Position numbers and translations under genes: made by a program
In this document: positions 16,449 through 25,005 of the stretch, one piece after another
Layout: every line of letters starts with the position of its first letter
Numbering within the stretch: position 1 is the first letter of the stretch
Assembly: GCA_035995205.1 (NCBI GenBank)
Contig: DASYKS010000019.1
Coordinates: 14,737-78,736 of the forward strand
Source of the DNA: DASYKS01 sp035995205
Lineage (GTDB): Bacteria; Acidobacteriota; Thermoanaerobaculia; Multivoradales; UBA5704
Reading direction: 5' to 3'
Length of the DNA stretch: 64,000 nucleotides
Notes under the pieces: generated by a model
Seen by the model: only the letters and a program-made list of their open reading frames with translations
Database searches by the model: none
Told to the model about the DNA's origin: nothing

Positions 16449-16493
16449 CGTGGACCTCCTGCCGTTGATCCGAGCGCCCCGGAGAGCTTGGAT

Positions 16494-17007
16494 TCATGCC
16501 GATCGCTCCAACCGGTAGCGCCATGATTCGAGACGGCCGGGCTCGCGCCGGAGTCGGAAACGATGGCCGAGCGCCGCCGATTCGATCCAGCCTTCGGCAT
16601 CGACCAGCACCGCGCGAAGCTCGCCATCGACGAGAGCCAAGATCGAAAACGCCGGATCCGCGCCGCGCGCGTCGATCCGCCAGAGCTCGGCGACCTTCGC
16701 CTGGGCATAAAGCGGCGGCGGCCGTTCGAGATCCTTCCGTTCGGAGCCGTCGGAAACGATCTCGATCACCACGTCCGGCCCGCCTTCGATCTCGGTGAAG
16801 CGCCCTTTGGCGCGGCTCGCCGCCGGGACCAGCCGGCAACGTCCCGCCTCCAGCGAACGCCAGAGCACGACCACGACATCCGGCTCGGCCGAAGGCCCAA
16901 CTCCGGCGCGGTGACTCGTAAGCGACCGACGAATACGATCCCGAGATCCGCCTCGGCGATCAGAAAATGGAGCGAAGCCGCAACCGCCGCGGTGGGGCGG
17001 AAGCATG
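16494..17007 (-). pseudogene. Uma2-family (DUF820) endonuclease, N-terminus truncated and frame-disrupted
   Basis: The frame ending at 16494 encodes the C-terminal two-thirds of a Uma2 protein: SAEPDVVVVLW, then the PD-(D/E)xK-like PDVVIEIVSDGSERKD and AELWRIDARG. The expected preceding segment (AAVAASLHFLIAEADLGIVF and VGRLRV) is present, but in another frame, from about 16912 to 17000. An ATG at 17007 with AGGAGG is in the C-terminal frame, so a 170-residue product could be made, but with about 30 wrong residues in the fold. The usual first third of the family is missing. Two compensating indels, or decay, explain this best. Confidence 0.68.
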
Positions 17008-17041
17008 TCGAACCTCCTGTGGTGAACCCTAGCACGCACCC

Positions 17042-18076
17042 CTAACGCGCGCAGTTCCGCCCGCCGGGACGGATTTCGGAGCGGAAGAGGATCGTCCCTT
17101 CGGTGTCGAGGAAATCGATCGCGATCCGTTCGGCGTTCGCGTCGAGCACGGCGAAGCCGGGCTTCAATCCCGCCGCCCAGGCGACGCAGGGCGATTGGAC
17201 GTTCACCGCCCGCTGCTCGTGCCCCCCGGCACCGGAGATGACGAACGTGACGCCCCCTTCCGGGCGTTGCACCTCCATGTGGTGATCGTGGCCGGCGAGG
17301 TAGAGGGCGACGTGGTGTTTCTCGAACAGCGGCAACAGCTTCGCTTGCTCCGGCGATCCGCCGTGTCCGACGCCCGAGGAGTAGATCGGATGATGGCCGT
17401 ACGCCACTTTCCACCGCGCCGTGCTCTTTGCCAGCTCCCGGTCGAGCCAGGAGAGCTGCTCGGTGACGTCCTCTTTTCGCTCGATCGGGTCGGTGTCGAG
17501 CGCGAAGAACTGCACCGGCCCGGCCATGAACGTGTAGTAGGGGCGCGGCAGGCACCAAGAGGAGCTCTTGCCCGAGCGCGCCATCTCCGCCGCGGGGCTC
17601 CTCGGGTCTTCGCGGTCGTGGTTGCCCAGCGAGGCGTAGAGGCGCACGCCGAGCGGGCCGTAGGGCTGCTCCCATTCGCTTTCCCAGCGCGGCGAGGCAG
17701 GATCGGCCAGCCCTTCCGGATAGAAGTTGTCGCCGAGCGTGACGCCGAAATCGAACGGCTTGCTCTCGTCGTACTTCGCCATCGCACGGGCGACTTGCCT
17801 CTGGATCTCGCCGCCATCGCCGAAATCGCCAAAGGCGACGAACCGAACGGCCGCATCGGCCGGACGGATCTCCGGAGCCGCCGCACCGGAGAGAAGCCCG
17901 GGGCAGACGTCGACCGGTGCCGCGATCAGAGGAGACCCCACCACCTCCGGGCTTTTCCCTGCGGGACGAGAAGCCTTGGGCGCGCTGTCCGGCGGCCCCG
18001 ATTTGCAAGCGCAGGAGAGCGCCAAGACCGAGACGAAAAGAAGCGTGCGAGGGACCGTCCCCGTCGTAGTTTTCAT
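17042..18076 (-). CDS. Purple-acid-phosphatase-like metallophosphoesterase, lipoprotein
   Basis: The 344-residue protein begins with a lipoprotein-type signal (VLALSCACKSG, lipid Cys about residue 22). The catalytic domain has the calcineurin-like metal ligands in order: FGDFGDGG (D-x-G variant), VTLGDNFYPEG (G-D-N), LGNHDRED (G-N-H-D), AYGHHPIYSS and AGHDHHMEV (G-H-x-H). This is the layout of small bacterial purple acid phosphatases, so it should hydrolyse phosphomonoesters outside the cytoplasm. A GATAAG box lies 8 nt before the ATG with no Shine-Dalgarno, suggesting a leaderless transcript. Confidence 0.87.
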   Translation of the reverse strand: MKTTTGTVPRTLLFVSVLALSCACKSGPPDSAPKASRPAGKSPEVVGSPLIAAPVDVCPGLLSGAAAPEIRPADAAVRFVAFGDFGDGGEIQRQVARAMAKYDESKPFDFGVTLGDNFYPEGLADPASPRWESEWEQPYGPLGVRLYASLGNHDREDPRSPAAEMARSGKSSSWCLPRPYYTFMAGPVQFFALDTDPIERKEDVTEQLSWLDRELAKSTARWKVAYGHHPIYSSGVGHGGSPEQAKLLPLFEKHHVALYLAGHDHHMEVQRPEGGVTFVISGAGGHEQRAVNVQSPCVAWAAGLKPGFAVLDANAERIAIDFLDTEGTILFRSEIRPGGRNCAR

Positions 18077-18131
18077 TGGGCGAGCTTATCCGATCGATTC
18101 GGCGCCAGTCGCTGCGGCGCAAACGAAACCA

Positions 18132-19730
18132 CTACCAACTGCCGACCAGAAAGCGCGCGAGCGGCTCCCAGCGCTCGGGCCGGGGACGAAGGCCCGGCGG
18201 CACCACGCGCGGGTGCTCCGGCCGTCTCCTTGGGGGGGAACCTGCACTCGCGGGGAAGGCCCTGTTTCGCTCGGCGGGCGAAAGCAGCCAGATCTTCACT
18301 TTCGTCGGCTCGTCTTGCGCGATCAATTGGCCGGAGCGGATCGCGCGGATCACCTCGGCGCCCCGCCCGTGCCCGCGCCGGACCAGGATCGCGGAGCGAT
18401 TCGCCGGCCAATTCTCACCCAGGCGGCGGAACGAGCCGTCGAGCGAGATCAGCGGGAGCACCGGCCGCGGCCGTCTCGGCGATTCCTCGATCGCCCGGCC
18501 GAGATAGTGGCCGAGGCTGATCTCGGTCGAAGCGTTGAGCGCAAACACCGGCTCACCCCGGCGCGCGGAAGCTACGATCACCCGCGCGGCCCACAGCCAG
18601 TCGGAGCGGTGCGCGTAGTCCCAAACGATGCCGGTTGCCGAGGCAAGCACGAATGCCCCCAAGGCCACGATCTGTACCTCCAGCCGGAGCGCCGGCCGGA
18701 GCGAAAGTGCGCGTATCCGCCGGCAGATGTCGGCCAACCCGAGCCCGAGCAGCACGGCGAGGAACAGCCAGCCGATCAGCATGTAGCGCGCTTCGCTCCA
18801 ATGCCCGGAGCGTTGGAGCAGGATCTCGACCCCGACGGTTCCGGAGACCGCGCCCACCAAAACGGTCCGCCCCTCCGCGCTCCGCGCGGCGCGCCAGACG
18901 CCAAATCCCACGAGGACGAGCGCGAGCAGTCCCGTCCAACCCAGGACGTGAGAGTCGGTGCCGAAGGTCAGCTCGTGCCATCGCTCGATCAGGGTGCCCG
19001 CTCGCCAACGGGTCGGCGGCCGCTGCATCTTCTGGTGACGCGCGTTGAGTATCACGGAGAGCCAAGGCGCATAGGCGAGGAACCAGCCGAGCGCGAAGAG
19101 GGGCGCCACGACGAGCAGGCGGCGGGCGCTTCGGCGCGCTTCTCCCTCTGGATCGAACGCCCGCTCGATCGCGAGCCAGGCGAGCGGGGCGAGGATCGCG
19201 ACCGAGAGGTAATGGGTGTAGAGCGTCGCGAGCACGGCAAAGAAAAGCCCAGCGATGCGCACCGGGTCTACCGAATCGAGCAGACGGTCCGCCGCCGACA
19301 ACGAGAGCGCCGCGCAGAAGAGGGCGAGCGAATAAGGACGCAGCTCTTGGGAGTAGTGGACGTGAAACGGCGCGAGGGCCATCGCGACCCCGACGAACAG
19401 GCCTTCGGTCCGGCCGAACCGGCGGGCGGCCCAGCGGGCGAGGATCAGGATCGTGCCGATGCCGAACGCGATCGGGATCAGCCGCCGCGCCGTCTCGCCG
19501 AGACCGGCGTGCAGCCCGAGCCAGGCGATCACCCCTTCGAGCGGCGGATGGACCGCGTCGGCCCGCAACAAGGCGAGCATCCCGCCGAAGGAATCGCTCG
19601 CTTGATTCGTCTCGATGATCTCGTCGAGCCAGAGCGAAAAGCTGCCGAGATTCGCAATCCGGGGCACCAACGCCAGCAGAGCGAGACACACCAATGGCCC
19701 TGCCGAAAGAACTCGATTGCGAACGCGCAT
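18132..19730 (-). CDS. GT39/ArnT-like membrane glycosyltransferase
   Basis: The 532-residue protein has about 10-12 transmembrane helices and the N-terminal features of the lipid-linked sugar transferase family (PMT/ArnT fold). The first periplasmic loop carries acidic residues in LWLDEIIETNQAS, the position of the catalytic D/E. A later SQELRPYSLALF segment matches the conserved Y-S-Q-E-x-R-x-Y motif of this family. The soluble C-terminal region starts near residue 370. Such enzymes transfer a sugar from an isoprenoid-phosphate carrier to protein or lipid outside the inner membrane, and the acceptor is unknown. Confidence 0.8.
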   Translation of the reverse strand: MRVRNRVLSAGPLVCLALLALVPRIANLGSFSLWLDEIIETNQASDSFGGMLALLRADAVHPPLEGVIAWLGLHAGLGETARRLIPIAFGIGTILILARWAARRFGRTEGLFVGVAMALAPFHVHYSQELRPYSLALFCAALSLSAADRLLDSVDPVRIAGLFFAVLATLYTHYLSVAILAPLAWLAIERAFDPEGEARRSARRLLVVAPLFALGWFLAYAPWLSVILNARHQKMQRPPTRWRAGTLIERWHELTFGTDSHVLGWTGLLALVLVGFGVWRAARSAEGRTVLVGAVSGTVGVEILLQRSGHWSEARYMLIGWLFLAVLLGLGLADICRRIRALSLRPALRLEVQIVALGAFVLASATGIVWDYAHRSDWLWAARVIVASARRGEPVFALNASTEISLGHYLGRAIEESPRRPRPVLPLISLDGSFRRLGENWPANRSAILVRRGHGRGAEVIRAIRSGQLIAQDEPTKVKIWLLSPAERNRAFPASAGSPPRRRPEHPRVVPPGLRPRPERWEPLARFLVGSW

Positions 19731-19856
19731 ACCCTGTTATCGGTTAGGGACCCTGTCCGTGTTTAGCCCCGGGGGACCAATCCCGCCCGGCAAGGGGCCA
19801 ACGTCCGGCCAGCTGCCAGGAAGCAACGGCGCCTCTCGTGCCACAATCGGTTCGCC

Positions 19857-22451
19857 GTGACCGACTCGACACCGATATCCGCAGTCCGTCCCACCCTCGC
19901 CGCCCGCGTACCTTCCGGCGGCACCAGCGATCCGGACGAGATCCTCAGCCGCTTCATCGATTGGGCGGCCGAGGCCGGCTACGAGCTGTACCCGGCGCAG
20001 GAAGAGGCGCTTTTGGAGCTGATGGCGGGCAAGCACGTGATCCTCAACACGCCGACGGGATCGGGTAAATCGCTGGTCGCCCTCGGGCTCCACTTCAAGG
20101 CGATGTGCGAGGGGCAGATCTCCTATTACACCAGCCCGATCAAGGCGCTCGCCTCGGAGAAGTTCTTCTCGCTGTGCAACGACTTCGGCCCCGAAAACGT
20201 CGGCATGTTGACCGGCGACGCGAGCATCAACCCGACCGCCCGGGTGCTCTGCTGCACGGCGGAGGTGCTCTCGAACATGGCGCTCCGCCAAGGCGAGACG
20301 CTGGATGCGCCGTACGTCGTGATGGACGAGTTCCACTACTACTCGGACGTCGAGCGCGGCATCGCCTGGCAGGTCCCCCTGCTGGTGCTCCCCTACACCC
20401 GCTTCCTGCTCATGTCGGCCACCCTGGGCGACATCTCCGCGATCGCCGAGCAGATCAAGAAGCGCACCGGCGGCGAGGTCGCCCACGTGGTCTCGGACCA
20501 CCGGCCGGTGCCGCTCGACTTCGAGTACCGCGAGACGCCGCTCCACGAGACGATCGAGGTGCTGCTCGAACAGGGCCGCTCCCCGATCTACATCGTCAAC
20601 TTCACCCAGCGCGAATGCGCCGAGCTTGCCCAGTCGCTCACCAGCATGAAGACCTCGACGCGCGAGGAGCGCGAGAAGATCCGCGACCTGATCGCGGGCG
20701 CCCGGCTCGATACGCCGTATGGCAAGGAGTTCCGGCGCTTCCTCTCCTTCGGCATCGGCGTCCACCACGCGGGGCTGCTGCCGAAATATCGCCTGCTGGT
20801 CGAGCAGTTGGCCCAGCAAGGATTGTTGCGCGTGATCTCGGGCACCGACACGCTCGGCGTGGGAGTGAACATCCCGATCCGCACCGTCCTGTTCACCAAG
20901 CTCGCGAAGTTCGACGGCAAGAAGGTGGCCACCCTTTCCGTGCGCGACTTCAAGCAGATCGCCGGCCGCGCCGGCCGCAAAGGTTTCGACACCCGAGGCA
21001 GCGTCGTCGCCCAGGCGCCGGAGCACATCATCGAGCAGCGGATGCGCGAGCGGAAATCGAGCGGCGGCGGCAAGAAATCGAAGGCCCCTTTACGAGGCCC
21101 CGCCAAGGGTGAAGTTTCGTGGAGCGAAGAGACGTTCCAGCGGCTGATTCAAAAACCGCCCGAGACGCTACGCTCCCGCTTTCGCATCACCCACGGCATG
21201 GTGCTCAATCTGCTCCAGCGCGACGCCGAGATCAACGATCCGAACCGGCCGAACTTCGCCTCGCTCCGCGAGCTGATCGAGCGCTCGCACGAGGACGAGG
21301 CGAGCAAGGCGAAATGGTTGCAGTTCTCGGCGATCATCGTCCGCTCGCTCTACCGGGCGGACGTACTGCGCGTGACGAAAGATACCCGGCGCGAGTACTA
21401 CTGGGTGGTGATCTCGGAAGATCTTCAGTGGGATTTCTCGCTCCACCACGTGCTGTCGCTGTTCCTGGTCGAAACGCTCGGCCAACTCGATCCGGATTCC
21501 GAGACCTACGCGCCCGACCTGATCACGCTGGTCGAATCGATCCTGGAAAACCCGGAAGCGGTCCTTCGCCGCCAGGTCGACAAGCTCAAGACGGTCTTGA
21601 TCACCCAGCTCAAAGCCCAGGGGATCGAGTACGACGAGCGGATGGAGCGGCTGGAAGAGGTCACCCATCCGCAGCCGATGGCGGATTTCCTCCAGCACCA
21701 CTTCCTCCGCTTTCGCCGCGATCACCCTTGGGTCGGCAACCGCGACATCGCGCCGAAATCGATCGGCCGCGAGATGCTCGAAGGATTCTTCGGCTTCTCC
21801 GACTACGTGCGCCAGTACGGCCTCCAGCGCAGCGAAGGGGTTCTCCTGCGCTATATCTCGCAGCTCTACAAGACCCTGGAGCAGAGCGTGCCCGAGCTAG
21901 CCAAAAGCCCCGAGGTCTACGACGGCATCGGCTTCTTCCGCGCGCTCCTCCAGCACACCGACACCAGCCTGATCGAAGAATGGGAAAGCCGGCTCCACCC
22001 CGAGCTGCTGCTCGAAAAGCCGGAAGAGAGCGAACGGGACCGCCGCGAGCTACGCGTCAAAGAGCTGCTCGGCAACCCGATGGCCTTCGGAGCCCGGGTC
22101 CGCGCGGAGCTTCACCTCCTGCTCCGCGCACTCGCCAACCGCGACTGGGAAGAGGCCGCCGCCTCGATCCTTCCCGCGCCCGACGACCCCGAAGGCCCCT
22201 GGACCCCGGAGCGCTTCGAAGCCGCGCTCGCCCCGTTCCTCGCCGAATACGGAGATCTCACCTTCGGCCCCGAGGCCCGCCGCCACCAGTGGACGACGAT
22301 CAAAAAGACCGGCAACCGCACCTGGGAGGTCTCCCAGACCCTCCTCGACCCCCAAGGCGACAACCTCTGGGCGGCGCGAGGCACTATTGACCTCACCGAC
22401 CCGAGCGTCCTGGAAGGCCCTCTTGTGCACTTGGAGCGGATCGGGCCGTAG
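19857..22451 (+). CDS. DEAD/DEAH-box helicase, Ski2/Mtr4-like with DUF3516 tail
   Basis: The 864-residue protein has helicase motifs in order: Q-like YPAQEEALLEL, Walker A NTPTGSGKSLVALG (residues about 62-75), TSPIKALASEKF (Ia), DEFHYYSD (II, DEFH rather than DEVH), LMSATLGD (III), and later GVNIPIRTVLFTKL and QIAGRAGRKG (V-VI). The 400-residue C-terminal part matches the DUF3516 region of bacterial Ski2-like RNA helicases. It probably unwinds RNA or RNA-DNA. The GTG at 19857 is 9 nt after a CACAAT box and has no Shine-Dalgarno. There is no operon partner. Confidence 0.9.
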   Translation: MTDSTPISAVRPTLAARVPSGGTSDPDEILSRFIDWAAEAGYELYPAQEEALLELMAGKHVILNTPTGSGKSLVALGLHFKAMCEGQISYYTSPIKALASEKFFSLCNDFGPENVGMLTGDASINPTARVLCCTAEVLSNMALRQGETLDAPYVVMDEFHYYSDVERGIAWQVPLLVLPYTRFLLMSATLGDISAIAEQIKKRTGGEVAHVVSDHRPVPLDFEYRETPLHETIEVLLEQGRSPIYIVNFTQRECAELAQSLTSMKTSTREEREKIRDLIAGARLDTPYGKEFRRFLSFGIGVHHAGLLPKYRLLVEQLAQQGLLRVISGTDTLGVGVNIPIRTVLFTKLAKFDGKKVATLSVRDFKQIAGRAGRKGFDTRGSVVAQAPEHIIEQRMRERKSSGGGKKSKAPLRGPAKGEVSWSEETFQRLIQKPPETLRSRFRITHGMVLNLLQRDAEINDPNRPNFASLRELIERSHEDEASKAKWLQFSAIIVRSLYRADVLRVTKDTRREYYWVVISEDLQWDFSLHHVLSLFLVETLGQLDPDSETYAPDLITLVESILENPEAVLRRQVDKLKTVLITQLKAQGIEYDERMERLEEVTHPQPMADFLQHHFLRFRRDHPWVGNRDIAPKSIGREMLEGFFGFSDYVRQYGLQRSEGVLLRYISQLYKTLEQSVPELAKSPEVYDGIGFFRALLQHTDTSLIEEWESRLHPELLLEKPEESERDRRELRVKELLGNPMAFGARVRAELHLLLRALANRDWEEAAASILPAPDDPEGPWTPERFEAALAPFLAEYGDLTFGPEARRHQWTTIKKTGNRTWEVSQTLLDPQGDNLWAARGTIDLTDPSVLEGPLVHLERIGP

Positions 22452-22474
22452 AGGGAGGGGGCGGTGAATGGGCG

Positions 22475-22540
22475 TAGGTGGTTGAAAATTGACCACTAGG
22501 TGGTTGAAGTTTGACCACCTGGTGGTTGATTTCTGACCAC
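22475..22540 (+). repeat. Three tandem 22-bp repeats upstream of the DUF433 gene
   Basis: Units at 22475-22496, 22497-22518 and 22519-22540 share GGTGGTTGA...TGACCAC. Each has a GTGGT/ACCAC inverted pair, so every unit is a potential dimer-binding site. They end 50 bp before the DUF433 start and 24 bp before a TATACT -10 box (22565-22570), where an autorepressor could act. Confidence 0.65.
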
Positions 22541-22590
22541 TAGCCGATCCGCGAGGGCAGCACCTATACTGCGGCTGAGGAAGACTCGCC

Positions 22591-22821
22591 ATGCTCGGAT
22601 TCGATCGCATCACCTTTGATCCCGCCGTGATGGCAGGGCGGGCGTGCATTCGGGGCCAGCGGGTGACGGTCTCGTTGCTCGTCAATCTGACGGCAAACGG
22701 CATGTCTCCCGACGAGATCGTGGCCGAGTATCCCTACGTCGAGGTCGAGGACGTGCGGCAGGCCTTGCAGTACGCAGCCTGGCTTGCCGAGGAGGCATTG
22801 CTTCCGGCGTCGGCATCGTGA
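22591..22821 (+). CDS. DUF433-family antitoxin, orphan
   Basis: The 76-residue protein matches DUF433: ITFDPAVMAGRACIRGQRV, then a winged-helix segment (MSPDEIVAEYPYVEVEDVRQ) and ALQYAAWLA. DUF433 proteins are DNA-binding antitoxins usually followed by a DUF5615/PIN-like toxin. Here no toxin follows. After the stop only a 17-codon open stretch (VNLSAIGSLALATSVG) precedes a convergent gene, so the toxin is lost or elsewhere. GAGGAA precedes the ATG. The upstream 22-bp repeats are a likely operator. Confidence 0.85.
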   Translation: MLGFDRITFDPAVMAGRACIRGQRVTVSLLVNLTANGMSPDEIVAEYPYVEVEDVRQALQYAAWLAEEALLPASAS

Positions 22822-22851
22822 ATCTCTCCGCGATCGGGAGTCTAGCGCTAG

Positions 22852-23760
22852 CTACCTCGGTAGGGTGACGAGATCAACTAGTCTAGTGGGTCCTAAAACC
22901 CTTTCGCTCACCTGCCAAGGCTCAATCGATGAGGCTCTCTGGGAAATTTCACGACCTTCGACTTTGCGCTCACGATACCGGGCCGGAGAGATTAGCTTGC
23001 CGATTCTGGCAACAGTAGGCTTATGACGCCAGTATTCGCCATGCCCCAAGTGGGTATCCGACGTTATGGGCCGCCATCTGCCAATGGGTTTGCCGCAACG
23101 CCCCACAGCTTCCCTGCCATCCTCTGGCAGGTCCCCGGCCATCGCCTGGCCTGGCATAAAAAATAGCTGAAGGACCCTATCTCTCGAAGAGTAGAGCGCC
23201 TGCTCACTCCAGCGCGAAAACCATTGAGAGAAAGCCCTCGGTTTGGTACATAGTCCCGCGGGTACGGCAGCTGCCATTAGGAGTAGGTCCTCAACCTCGA
23301 TGTGATCCATAGCACCATGTAGTTGTGCCAGCGCCTCAAGTACCACTCGACAGCCTAAAGAGTGAGCGACGAATCGGAGTCTTACCTTCTGGCCATCTGG
23401 GCTACGGAGACGCTTCAAGTAATCTGCCAGTTTCTCGGCAGTTTTCTTGGCTGCCTTTATCATCAAAGAATAGAACGGCGCCGATAGTAGACGGTAGCGC
23501 CCAACATCGCCTGGCCAGTAGAAGAGGACTACCTTCCGCAAATCGTGATTACTTGCTCCGTCACTCACGAGTAGCTGAAGAGTTTGCAGCCAGACGTCTT
23601 CGGCCTTCGACATGATGTTGTTGTAGCCGTGGACGAAAAAGATCAGTTCTGTGTGCTGTTCGGCAGCCGGGTCGCTGCCGCCCGGGAACTTGGGTTTTAC
23701 ATCCTGAACACCCATCCCCCAGGAATTCTTGCGAGCACTAAGCTGGTACGGATCGGCCAT
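22852..23760 (-). CDS. Alpha/beta-hydrolase-fold protein (lipase/esterase-like)
   Basis: The 302-residue protein has the alpha/beta-hydrolase hallmarks: the oxyanion-type LIFFVHGYNN strand-loop at about residues 40-50 and the nucleophile elbow FVAHSLGCRV (A-H-S-L-G) near residue 138. There is no signal peptide, so it is cytoplasmic. The natural substrate is not evident. Similar domains occur in lipases, thioesterases and effector proteins. Base composition is visibly more AT-rich than the surroundings, suggesting acquisition. It is 14 bp downstream of a membrane-protein gene on the same strand, so the two form one operon. Confidence 0.72.
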   Translation of the reverse strand: MADPYQLSARKNSWGMGVQDVKPKFPGGSDPAAEQHTELIFFVHGYNNIMSKAEDVWLQTLQLLVSDGASNHDLRKVVLFYWPGDVGRYRLLSAPFYSLMIKAAKKTAEKLADYLKRLRSPDGQKVRLRFVAHSLGCRVVLEALAQLHGAMDHIEVEDLLLMAAAVPAGLCTKPRAFSQWFSRWSEQALYSSRDRVLQLFFMPGQAMAGDLPEDGREAVGRCGKPIGRWRPITSDTHLGHGEYWRHKPTVARIGKLISPARYRERKVEGREISQRASSIEPWQVSERVLGPTRLVDLVTLPR

Positions 23761-23774
23761 GAGATAAACTCAAC

Positions 23775-24563
23775 CTACCCTCGCCACTTTTCGATTCCTG
23801 CGACGATGTCTCGCCCTAACCAGGCGAAGAATCCACCCCAGACGAAAGTTGTAAGAAAGACGGTGAGCTTTATCTCCGCCTGAGTTTGCACCAGCAGCAA
23901 AGACCCCAGTCCAATCCCACCGGCAATCAGCGATGCTTCCAAACGTAATCTATAACGCCAACGACTAGTGAGCTCGATCTGAAGAGAATCTAATCCTTGC
24001 TCGATTGCTTGGCGCAAGTAGGCGTGATTCTCGCCGAGAGCCGACTCGTTCGGTTCATCTAATTGGCGAATTTCGACTATATTCTCGGCGGCACTGAGCG
24101 CTCGGGGGCCTCCAAGCTGTTCGATGAGTTTTCCAAATTCCGCGGGATTCATGATGGCCCGCTCAGCTGCGGCGCTGAGAAGAGCAACAACCTGTTCAAG
24201 GGGGATGTCTAGGCGCGTGATCAGCCGGCGAGAACTTTGGAAGCCAAGTAGTGGAAGCAGCCTCCGATCGAACCTCGAGAGAAGCTCGCGCCGATGGAAG
24301 TATCCTCGCGTACGCCCCAGGCGCTTTCTCACCTCCACAACTGCCATACTCGCAATTCCTGCGACAAGAGAAATGCCAAGGAGATTCCATGCACCGGTAC
24401 TGGCCGAGCGAAGCTGCTCAACCGGAAGCCTCTTTGGGTTTTGGGAGAACGAGACGAGCATGGACACGAAAGAAACAGCTAAACCTAGCGATAGTATCGA
24501 AAACATGCTGTAATACAGGCGCTCAATCATGGAGACCGAAGTTTTTCTTGACGTTCTTGGCAT
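23775..24563 (-). CDS. Four-helix membrane protein, unknown function, partner of the hydrolase
   Basis: This 262-residue protein is not one I recognise. It has two N-terminal transmembrane helices (about 13-40 and 60-80), a central soluble alpha-helical region of about 130 residues (basic, then RALSAAENIVEI), and two C-terminal helices (about 205-255). The cytoplasmic middle portion could be an interaction platform for the hydrolase encoded next. The ATG at 24563 has GAGGAG upstream. A GTG 27 nt earlier is possible. A strong promoter at 24671-24699 drives the pair. Composition is AT-richer than the window. Confidence 0.65.
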   Translation of the reverse strand: MPRTSRKTSVSMIERLYYSMFSILSLGLAVSFVSMLVSFSQNPKRLPVEQLRSASTGAWNLLGISLVAGIASMAVVEVRKRLGRTRGYFHRRELLSRFDRRLLPLLGFQSSRRLITRLDIPLEQVVALLSAAAERAIMNPAEFGKLIEQLGGPRALSAAENIVEIRQLDEPNESALGENHAYLRQAIEQGLDSLQIELTSRWRYRLRLEASLIAGGIGLGSLLLVQTQAEIKLTVFLTTFVWGGFFAWLGRDIVAGIEKWRG

Positions 24564-24670
24564 GGCGCGCCGCTCCTCCTCGAAAGACACACGTCCACCT
24601 TGACTGACGTCTCGTTAGACGGACGCGCTCGAACCCCAGAGGCTTCTGCTACTTTAGATCCTGTAAGTCA

Positions 24671-24699
24671 ATAATAGAGGAGTCGCGCGCGCGGTGCAA
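24671..24699 (-). promoter_or_regulatory. Predicted sigma70 promoter of the membrane-protein/hydrolase operon
   Basis: On the minus strand TTGCAC (24699-24694) and TATTAT (24676-24671) are 17 bp apart, one of the best sigma70-type matches in the window. The start codon is about 108 nt downstream, giving a leader that holds no obvious structure. I see no gene between 24700 and 24794. Confidence 0.65.
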
Positions 24700-24794
24700 G
24701 CTCAGCCCTTCTCCGGAAACACTTCGCGGTGGGTTGGTCGACCCCGGTGCATGGAGGCGTCCCCGCTGCTGACCGAATCGACTAGGCGTTTCGC

Positions 24795-24983
24795 CTATGG
24801 CTCCGCGCGATCAGCTCGCGGACCTGGCACCAGCTCGACCGGAACGTCCATCATCGTATGCGTCGTGGACTCATACGCCGCCTCGTCCTCGGCCACCGCT
24901 TCACCTTTGGACTGGCGCTCGTAGTGATCGAGGATCCTACGAACGCGGGCTTCATCCCAAGCGGGGGGGAACTTGGTCTCCAT
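24795..24983 (-). CDS. Small acidic protein, putative antitoxin-like
   Basis: The 62-residue product, METKFPPAWDEARVRRILDH and onward, resembles a common family of short proteins (P-x-x-W-D-x-x-R-V-x-x-I/L-x-H-Y-E-x-Q) of unknown function. These often lie beside toxin-antitoxin genes, and a matching toxin is not present. The ATG at 24983 is 7 nt from a TTATAC box shared with the divergent gene, with no Shine-Dalgarno. The tail is Pro-rich. Function is not inferred further. Confidence 0.6.
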   Translation of the reverse strand: METKFPPAWDEARVRRILDHYERQSKGEAVAEDEAAYESTTHTMMDVPVELVPGPRADRAEP

Positions 24984-25005
24984 GTTCGAGGTATAAACCA
25001 TCGCC
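24984..25005. promoter_or_regulatory. 22-bp divergent promoter with a shared -10 box
   Basis: Only 22 bp separate the two opposed start codons. In the centre GTATAAACC gives TATAAA (24992-24997) for the plus strand, 8 nt before the ATG at 25006. On the minus strand it gives TTATAC, 7 nt before the ATG at 24983. Neither gene has a Shine-Dalgarno, so both transcripts would be leaderless and the promoters mutually exclusive. Confidence 0.55.
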
